DNA from: Streptomyces sp. CGMCC 4.7035
Lineage (GTDB): Bacteria > Actinomycetota > Actinomycetes > Streptomycetales > Streptomycetaceae
NCBI RefSeq assembly: GCF_031583065.1
Contig: NZ_CP134053.1
Span: 434,001 to 498,000 of the forward strand
Direction of reading: 5' to 3'
DNA: 64,000 bases
In this document: positions 58,193 through 64,000 of the stretch, piece by piece
How positions within the stretch are numbered: position 1 is the first letter of the stretch
Layout of the letters: every line of letters starts with the position of its first letter
Program-made: the position numbers and the translations under genes
The notes under the pieces: generated by a model
What the model was told of the DNA's origin: nothing
Database searches by the model: none
What the model saw: only the letters and a program-made list of their open reading frames with translations

Positions 58193-59017
58193 GTGGCAGA
58201 TCCAGTGGTGCGCATCCCGGATGCGAAGGTCGCCCTGTCGACGGCCTCCGTCTATCCGGAGTCGACGGCGACGGCCTTCGAGATCGCCGCGCGCCTCGGG
58301 TACGACGGGGTCGAGGTCATGGTGTGGACCGACCCGGTCAGCCAGGACATCGAGGCACTGCGCCGTCTCAGCGACTACCACCAGGTCCCCATCCTCGCCG
58401 TCCACGCCCCCTGTCTGCTGATCACCCAGCGCGTCTGGTCCACCGACCCCTGGGTCAAACTCCAGCGCGCCCGCGTGGCCGCCGAGAAGCTCGGAGCCGG
58501 CACGGTCGTCGTCCATCCGCCCTTCCGATGGCAGCGCCAGTACGCCCGCGACTTCGTCGAGGGCATCTGGCGCATGGCCAACGAGACGGACGTGCGGTTC
58601 GCCGTCGAGAACATGTACCCGTGGCGCTACCGCGACCGCGAGATGCTCGCGTACGCCCCCGACTGGGACGTCACGAAGGACGACTACCGCCACTTCACGA
58701 TCGACCTCAGCCACGCCGCGACAGCCCGTACCGACGCCCTGGAAATGCTCGACCGCATGGGCGCCCGCCTCGGTCACGTCCACCTTGCCGACGGCAGCGG
58801 CTCCAACAAGGACGAGCACCTCGTCCCCGGCCGCGGCGTCCAGCCCTGTGCCGAGGTCCTGGAGCGGCTGGCGCTCACCGGCTTCGACGGGTACGTCGTC
58901 ATCGAGGTCAACACCCGCCGGGCCATGTCGGGCGCGGAGCGCGAGGCCGACCTCGCGGAGGCCCTCGCCTTCACACGCCTGCATCTCGCATCGGCCGTCA
59001 GGGTGCCCCGTCGGTGA
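58193..59017 (+). CDS. Sugar phosphate isomerase/epimerase-type TIM-barrel protein
   Basis: 274 aa AP-endonuclease-2-like barrel (xylose isomerase-like). [20 protein letters not shown], then [46 protein letters not shown] and [20 protein letters not shown] carry the metal ligands typical of the superfamily (His, Glu, Asp, His). Substrate unknown. The TetR gene starts 16 nt downstream, so both are probably one transcript. Confidence 0.88.
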   Translation: MADPVVRIPDAKVALSTASVYPESTATAFEIAARLGYDGVEVMVWTDPVSQDIEALRRLSDYHQVPILAVHAPCLLITQRVWSTDPWVKLQRARVAAEKLGAGTVVVHPPFRWQRQYARDFVEGIWRMANETDVRFAVENMYPWRYRDREMLAYAPDWDVTKDDYRHFTIDLSHAATARTDALEMLDRMGARLGHVHLADGSGSNKDEHLVPGRGVQPCAEVLERLALTGFDGYVVIEVNTRRAMSGAEREADLAEALAFTRLHLASAVRVPRR

Positions 59018-59033
59018 GCGAGGTGTTCCGCCC

Positions 59034-59699
59034 GTGACCGGAGCGACCGGCAAGACCCGAGCGACCGGAGAGACCGGCGAGACCCGAGCCGGTCCCGCCC
59101 GCCGCGGCAGGGGACGGCCCAGCCGTACGGAGACGGCGGCGGCCCCCGCCACCCGCGACCGGATCCTGGAGGCGGCCCGCGAGGAGTTCTCCGAACGCGG
59201 CTACGAGAAGACGTCCGTGCGCGGCATCGCCAAGGCGGCCGGTGTGGACTCCGCGCTCGTGCACCACTACTTCGGCACCAAGGAGCAGGTCTTCGAGGCA
59301 GCCATCGAGGTCGTCTTCGCGCCCGCCCTCAGCGCGCCGGACGAGATCGCCAAGGGACCCCGCGAGGCCGTCGGCGAGCGCTTCACCCGCTTCGTCCTCG
59401 GCGTCTGGGAGAACCCCATGACCCGTACCCCGCTGCTGGCGATCGTCCGCTCCGCCGTGAACAACGACACCGCGGCGGCCGTCTTCCGCCGCCTGGTCGC
59501 CGCACAGCTGCTGCGCCGCATCGCGGGACAGCTCGACCTCCCGGACGCGGAGCTGCGCGCCGAACTGGCGGCCGCCCAGCTGGTCGGGGTCGCGATGCTG
59601 CGGTACGTGATCAAGGTGGAGCCGCTGGCGTCGGCCGACCTGGAGCAACTGGTGGCGCGGGTGGCACCGGTGGTGCAGGGACACCTGCTGAACCCCTGA
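59034..59699 (+). CDS. TetR-family regulator
   Basis: 221 aa. A basic Gly/Arg/Thr leader (1-35) precedes the [23 protein letters not shown], then [20 protein letters not shown]. The C-terminal ligand domain is of the TetR_C type seen in regulators with [19 protein letters not shown] 59034 is the likely start, 16 nt after the epimerase stop. It may control the epimerase or the downstream ilvD; no operator is obvious. Confidence 0.9.
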   Translation: MTGATGKTRATGETGETRAGPARRGRGRPSRTETAAAPATRDRILEAAREEFSERGYEKTSVRGIAKAAGVDSALVHHYFGTKEQVFEAAIEVVFAPALSAPDEIAKGPREAVGERFTRFVLGVWENPMTRTPLLAIVRSAVNNDTAAAVFRRLVAAQLLRRIAGQLDLPDAELRAELAAAQLVGVAMLRYVIKVEPLASADLEQLVARVAPVVQGHLLNP

Positions 59700-59823
59700 A
59701 GCGTGCATCAGGAATCCGGAGTCCCTGAAACACGCGTCCCGCATTCCGGACACTTGCGTCCGTACCTTGGAGCACCGGCGTACGCTCGACAAGAGTCAGA
59801 ACTCTCCGAAGGAGCGAGCGACG

Positions 59824-61677
59824 ATGCCCGAGCTGAGGTCCCGCACAGTCACCCACGGCCGCAACATGGCGGGCGCCCGCGCCCTTATGCGTGCCTCCGG
59901 TGTACCCGGTGCGGACATCGGACGGAAGCCGATCATCGCCGTCGCCAACTCCTTCACCGAGTTCGTGCCGGGCCACACCCACCTCCAGCCGGTCGGCCGG
60001 ATCGTCTCCGACGCGATCCGCGAGGCGGGCGGCATCCCGCGGGAGTTCAACACGATCGCCGTGGACGACGGCATCGCGATGGGCCACGGCGGCATGCTCT
60101 ACAGCCTCCCCTCCCGCGACCTGATCGCGGACAGCGTGGAGTACATGGTCGAAGCCCACTGCGCCGACGCCCTGATCTGCATCTCCAACTGCGACAAGAT
60201 CACCCCGGGCATGCTGAACGCGGCCCTGCGCCTGAACATCCCGACGGTCTTCGTCTCCGGCGGCCCGATGGAGTCCGGCCGGGCCACCCTGGTCGACGGC
60301 ACGGTCCGCACCCTCGACCTGGTCGACGCCATCTCCGACGCCGTGAACGACAAGGTCTCCGACGAGGACATCCTCCGTATCGAGGAGAACGCCTGTCCGA
60401 CCTGCGGCTCCTGTTCCGGCATGTTCACGGCCAACTCGATGAACTGCCTGACCGAGGCGATCGGCCTCTCCCTCCCGGGCAACGGCTCGGTCCTGGCCAC
60501 GCACACCGCCCGCAAGGCGCTGTACGAGGACGCGGCCCGCACGGTCATGGACCTGACCCGCCGCTACTACGAGCAGGACGACGAGTCGGTCCTGCCCCGC
60601 AACATCGCCACCTTCGCGGCCTTCGAGAACGCCATGGCCCTCGACATCGCGATGGGCGGATCCACCAACACGATCCTGCACCTGCTGGCGGCGGCCCAGG
60701 AGGCGGGCGTCCCCTTCGGACTGGCGGAGATCGACGCCGTCTCCCGCCGCGTGCCCTGCCTGGCGAAGGTGGCCCCGAACGTCGCCAAGAACCGCACCTA
60801 CTACATGGAGGACGTGCACCGCGCCGGCGGCATCCCGGCCCTCCTCGGCGAACTGCACCGCGCGGGTCTGCTGAACGAGGACGTGCACGCCGTCCACAGC
60901 CCGTCCCTGGCGGACTGGATGAAGACGTGGGACGTCCGCGGCGGCTCCCCGTCGCAGGAGGCGGTCGAGCTCTGGCACGCGGCCCCCGGTTGCGTCCGCT
61001 CCGCCGAGGCCTTCTCCCAGTCCGAGCGCTGGGAGGCCCTCGACGAGGACGCCGAGAACGGCTGCATCCGCTCCGCCGAGCACGCGTACTCGAAGGACGG
61101 CGGCCTGGCGGTCCTCAAGGGCAATCTCGCGGTCGACGGCTGTGTGGTGAAGACCGCGGGCGTCGACGAGTCGATCTGGCAGTTCGAGGGCCCGGCGGTC
61201 GTCTGCGAGTCGCAGGAGGAGGCCGTCCAGAAGATCCTGACCCAGCAGGTCAAGGAGGGCGACGTCGTCGTCATCCGCTACGAGGGCCCCAAGGGCGGCC
61301 CGGGCATGCAGGAGATGCTGTACCCGACCTCGTACCTGAAGGGCCGCGGCCTGGGCAAGGCCTGCGCGCTGATCACGGACGGCCGCTTCTCCGGGGGCAC
61401 GTCGGGCCTGTCGATCGGCCACGCGTCCCCCGAGGCGGCCTCGGGCGGCACGATCGCCCTGGTCGAGGACGGCGACCGCATCCGCATCGACATCCCGAAC
61501 CGCACGATCGAGCTGCTGGTCGACGAGGCCGAGCTGGCCCGCCGCGAGCAGGCACTGGGCGGCGTGTACGCGCCGAAGAACCGGGACCGGAAGGTGTCGG
61601 CCGCGCTGCGGGCGTACGCGGCGATGGCGACGAGCGCCGACAAGGGCGCGGTGCGGGACGTGTCCAAGCTGGGCTGA
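59824..61677 (+). CDS. ilvD: Dihydroxy-acid dehydratase
   Basis: 617 aa. Fe-S enzyme of valine, isoleucine, leucine and pantothenate synthesis that dehydrates 2,3-dihydroxy acids. Cluster-region cysteines are in [13 protein letters not shown] (C123) and [32 protein letters not shown] holds the metal-binding aspartates. The [15 protein letters not shown] start is of the E. coli IlvD type. ATG 59824 has AAGGAG at 10 nt. No other ilv gene is adjacent; pantothenate synthesis links it to panC in this window. Confidence 0.95.
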   Translation: MPELRSRTVTHGRNMAGARALMRASGVPGADIGRKPIIAVANSFTEFVPGHTHLQPVGRIVSDAIREAGGIPREFNTIAVDDGIAMGHGGMLYSLPSRDLIADSVEYMVEAHCADALICISNCDKITPGMLNAALRLNIPTVFVSGGPMESGRATLVDGTVRTLDLVDAISDAVNDKVSDEDILRIEENACPTCGSCSGMFTANSMNCLTEAIGLSLPGNGSVLATHTARKALYEDAARTVMDLTRRYYEQDDESVLPRNIATFAAFENAMALDIAMGGSTNTILHLLAAAQEAGVPFGLAEIDAVSRRVPCLAKVAPNVAKNRTYYMEDVHRAGGIPALLGELHRAGLLNEDVHAVHSPSLADWMKTWDVRGGSPSQEAVELWHAAPGCVRSAEAFSQSERWEALDEDAENGCIRSAEHAYSKDGGLAVLKGNLAVDGCVVKTAGVDESIWQFEGPAVVCESQEEAVQKILTQQVKEGDVVVIRYEGPKGGPGMQEMLYPTSYLKGRGLGKACALITDGRFSGGTSGLSIGHASPEAASGGTIALVEDGDRIRIDIPNRTIELLVDEAELARREQALGGVYAPKNRDRKVSAALRAYAAMATSADKGAVRDVSKLG

Positions 61678-61736
61678 GTCCGAGGGACGTGTCCAGGCCG
61701 GGCTGTGTGCGCGGTCGTGTCCAAGCCGGACTGAGT
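61660..61736 (+). repeat. Imperfect direct repeat at the ilvD end
   Basis: A motif of the type GTGTCCAAGCTGGGCTGAGT occurs three times with substitutions, the first copy coding for the end of IlvD and its stop codon. Confidence 0.6.
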
Positions 61737-61747
61737 TTCTGACGCGC

Positions 61748-61782
61748 GGGGCCGCCACCCTCCACCGAGAGGGGGCGGCCCC
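61748..61782. terminator. Bidirectional terminator between ilvD and the kinase
   Basis: GGGGCCGCC-a-CCCTC, loop CACCGA, then GAGGG-GGCGGCCCC: a 14-bp stem with one bulge. Convergent genes on both sides end within 75 bp. Confidence 0.7.
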
Positions 61783-61804
61783 TTCGCGTGCGCCGGCTCG
61801 CGTC

Positions 61805-63919
61805 CTACCAGCGGGCCGGGTCGCGGCCGTCCACGGCGAAGACGGTCCCGTCGGGTGCGGCGGCGTAGACGCGCCCGTCGGAGACCATGGGGGCGGTAAG
61901 CGCGGCCACCACCTGAGCCGGGTTCGTGCCGGGGCGCGGCCGGGTCTGCCCGAGGAAGGCCCCCGTGCGGGCGTCCACGGCCAGCAGGCGCCCGTCGGCG
62001 GTGGTGACGTACACGTGGTCGGCGTCGGCGACGGGTGCGGAACCCCGGCTGACGGACGTTTCCACGTGCCACAGCCGCTTGCGCGCGTCCATGTCGACGG
62101 CCTCGAGCGAACCGCCGGCGGCAAGTATGTAGACGACGTTGCCGCGTACGGTGGCCCGGGCGTCCACGGGCGGGACGGGCAGCGCCACGCGGCGCGAGGT
62201 CTTGGACTCCGGGGTGTAGCGGATCACGGCTTTCGCAGTGCCTTCGGCGCTGTCGACCGAGAGGAAGTAGACCGAGCCGTCCGCGGAGCCGACGGGCTGG
62301 AGCGCTCCCTTCAGCCGTGCGTCCCACCGCACGTCGCCCGTGCCCGGGTCCACGGCGGTGACCCGGGTGCTCGACCCGTCAAGGGAGATGCTCGTCGCGT
62401 AGGCAGGCTGATCCGGGGCGAAGGAGGCGACGGAGGCGAAGGAGGCGAAATACGGAACGCTCTGGCCGGGAATCCGTCGCTTCCACTTCATCTCGCCCGA
62501 GGAACTGTCCACACCGGTGACCTTCCCGTCGGCGCCGGTGAGCAGGAGCATGCCCCCGGCCGGCCGCAGACCGCCGTACGCGGGCATGTCCCGCTGCCAG
62601 CGCGTCGCGCCCGAAGCCGGGTCGAGGGCTTCCAGGTGCCGCCGCTGGTCCGTCAGCGGCTGGACGAGACCGCCTGACACGACCGGTGGTCCGTTCCGCA
62701 GCGTCCTGGTGACGGAGTGCCGCCACAGCAGGCTGCCGTCCGACGGGTCGAGGGCGTAGACGAGCCCCGGCTGGGCACAGACCAGCTTCCCCGGTCCGTA
62801 CGAGCACTGGGGCATGCCCCCGTCGGCGGAGACGGGGTCCGCCTCCCACCCGGCGAACGCGGCCCCCGTCGACGTCCCGCGCGCACCGGTGTCCTTGCCG
62901 CTGCTCCCCTCGAACAACCGGACAGAGGCGAGCGCACCACCCGCGACGAGGGCCAGCGCGACGGCGGCCACGACCGCGTTCCGGGGCACGCGCTTCTTGG
63001 ACCGCCGTTCCGGCTTCCGCGGCTCGGGCTTGGGCACATCGGCCACATCCGCCGTGCGCTGGGCCGGTATGAAGGCCTGCGTGTCGTACGAGGCCGCCAC
63101 CGACCGCAGGTCCCGCATCAGTTCGTCGGGGGAGGGCCGGTCCTCGGGCTCCTTGGCGAGGCAGCGCAGCACCAGCGGCGCGAGGTTCTCCGGTACGCCG
63201 GTCAGGTCCGGCTCGTCGTGCACGACCTGGTAGGCGACGACGTACGGGCTGTCGGAGTCGAACGGTCCCCGCCCGGTCGCCGCGTGCACCAGCACGGATC
63301 CGAGCGCGAAGATGTCCGCGGCGGGGCCGACCTCCCGCGGCCGCCGGAACTGCTCCGGAGCCATGAACGGCGGCGTGCCGATCAACTTGCCGGTCTCGGT
63401 GCGCAACTCGCTGTCCTTCGGCCGGGAAATGCCGAAGTCGATGACCTTCGGCCCGTCCTCGGCGAGCAGCACATTGCTCGGCTTCAGGTCCCGGTGCACG
63501 ACCCCGACCCGGTGGATGTCGCGCAGCGCCTCCGCGAGTCCGGCCATGAGCCGGCGCAACTGCGCGGCGTCCATGGGGCCGTTCCGCTTCACATGATCGG
63601 ACAGGGTGGGGCCCGGAATGAACAGCGTGGCCATCCAGGGCCGTTCGGCCTCCGGATCGGCGTCGACGACGGGCGCGGTGAAGGCGCCGCTCACCCGCCG
63701 CGCCGCGGCCACCTCCTGCCGGAACCGCCCCCTGAACTCGGGATCCCTGGCGAACTCGGCGTGTACGACCTTGACCGCGAGTTTCATCCCCGAGGTGCTG
63801 CGGGCCAGGTGGACGACGCCCATGCCGCCGGAGCCGAGACACGACTCAAGATGGTAGTGACCGGCGTATTCGGGAAGTTCCGCTTCCGCGCCCGCTCCGG
63901 TGTTGCGCTGTGGCGCCAT
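61805..63919 (-). CDS. Receptor-type Ser/Thr protein kinase with PQQ-like beta-propeller
   Basis: 704 aa. Kinase domain 20-280: GSGGMGVVHLAR (glycine loop), K50, HRDLKPSN with D144, DFG at 161-163 and TPPFMAPEQ. TM is about 314-333. The extracellular part (365-704) has repeated PQQ-blade motifs (GLVYALDPSDGSLLWRH, VTAVDPGTGDVRWDA, LLAVDARTGAFLGQ), like PknD/AfsK-type sensors. It probably couples a surface signal to phosphorylation of cytosolic targets. ATG 63919; the gene's promoter lies in the last 80 bp of the window. Confidence 0.9.
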   Translation of the reverse strand: MAPQRNTGAGAEAELPEYAGHYHLESCLGSGGMGVVHLARSTSGMKLAVKVVHAEFARDPEFRGRFRQEVAAARRVSGAFTAPVVDADPEAERPWMATLFIPGPTLSDHVKRNGPMDAAQLRRLMAGLAEALRDIHRVGVVHRDLKPSNVLLAEDGPKVIDFGISRPKDSELRTETGKLIGTPPFMAPEQFRRPREVGPAADIFALGSVLVHAATGRGPFDSDSPYVVAYQVVHDEPDLTGVPENLAPLVLRCLAKEPEDRPSPDELMRDLRSVAASYDTQAFIPAQRTADVADVPKPEPRKPERRSKKRVPRNAVVAAVALALVAGGALASVRLFEGSSGKDTGARGTSTGAAFAGWEADPVSADGGMPQCSYGPGKLVCAQPGLVYALDPSDGSLLWRHSVTRTLRNGPPVVSGGLVQPLTDQRRHLEALDPASGATRWQRDMPAYGGLRPAGGMLLLTGADGKVTGVDSSSGEMKWKRRIPGQSVPYFASFASVASFAPDQPAYATSISLDGSSTRVTAVDPGTGDVRWDARLKGALQPVGSADGSVYFLSVDSAEGTAKAVIRYTPESKTSRRVALPVPPVDARATVRGNVVYILAAGGSLEAVDMDARKRLWHVETSVSRGSAPVADADHVYVTTADGRLLAVDARTGAFLGQTRPRPGTNPAQVVAALTAPMVSDGRVYAAAPDGTVFAVDGRDPARW

Positions 63920-64000
63920 GGAACCACCCCCGTGCTGTTCGTCCGCGCGCGCGACGCACGGAGCCTAGTCGATGACTCGTACGAGACCGACGCGACTTGC

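Noticed and set aside
59792..59805. AGAGT-CAGA-ACTCT inverted repeat before ilvD
   Set aside because: Only 5-bp arms, so it could be chance. It is noted because the TetR gene lies just upstream.

Overview
The window is chromosomal DNA from a Streptomyces-type actinomycete. The evidence is very high GC, strong G/C bias at third codon positions, many GTG starts, and a gene set that is diagnostic when taken together: lsr2, clpC, the sigE-cseA-cseB-cseC envelope-stress operon, disA-radA and several actinobacteria-only hypothetical proteins. As far as I remember, gene order follows the S. coelicolor SCO3344-SCO3409 block in reverse. That comparison is from memory and was not run. I see no prophage, integrase, CRISPR array, rRNA or tRNA. 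This is core chromosome, with variation limited to short repeats and miniature elements.

Layout. 1-5.2 kb: start of ppa (minus strand), then dacB (cell wall), a zinc metalloprotease-like protein, tilS (tRNA-Ile lysidine) and hpt (purine salvage). 5.4-11.5 kb: ftsH and folE, then a folate operon on the minus strand (folP, an NTF2-like gene, folB, folK, DUF3180). 11.7-19.1 kb: envelope genes: a multi-TM DUF2156 (MprF-like) protein, a membrane-anchored esterase, an acidic coiled-coil membrane protein and two bacterial PH-domain proteins. 19-21.2 kb: a stand-alone nuoD paralogue converging on and overlapping a MidA/NDUFAF7-type methyltransferase. 21.5-27.1 kb: a NarL-type two-component pair, a TmrB-like ATPase, an ArsR-like regulator and a threonine-aldolase-like enzyme. 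27.3-32.8 kb: a tightly coupled cofactor operon (DUF2520 dehydrogenase, panC, nadB, nadC, coaX). 33-36.5 kb: small regulators and lsr2. 36.9-43.9 kb: clpC, a secreted M23 peptidase, a divergent TetR/MFS pair, and AraC plus VOC genes. 44-47.3 kb: the sigE-cse operon. 47.7-53.7 kb: DNA maintenance (mutY, disA, radA) with small membrane proteins. 54-64 kb: a sigma-like/zinc-finger/TM/BACON fusion, a cysteine-rich protein, ppx, a sugar epimerase, TetR, ilvD and a Ser/Thr kinase with a beta-propeller sensor.

Together the region mixes housekeeping cofactor pathways (folate, NAD, CoA, branched-chain amino acids) with envelope surveillance (SigE/Cse, FtsH, the sigma-BACON fusion, the PQQ-propeller kinase) and proteome or genome maintenance (ClpC, DisA, RadA, MutY). 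At least fifteen genes show a TANNNT hexamer exactly 6-7 nt before the start codon, so leaderless transcription is probably common here.

The items I find most worth following are the NuoD2/MidA pair, the one-chain sigma-like/zinc-finger/BACON membrane protein, the DUF2520-panC-nad-coaX operon, a 58-bp MITE present twice, and the two ClgR-like boxes before clpC. Starts were chosen from Shine-Dalgarno or -10 spacing and remembered homologues; uncertain ones are flagged.
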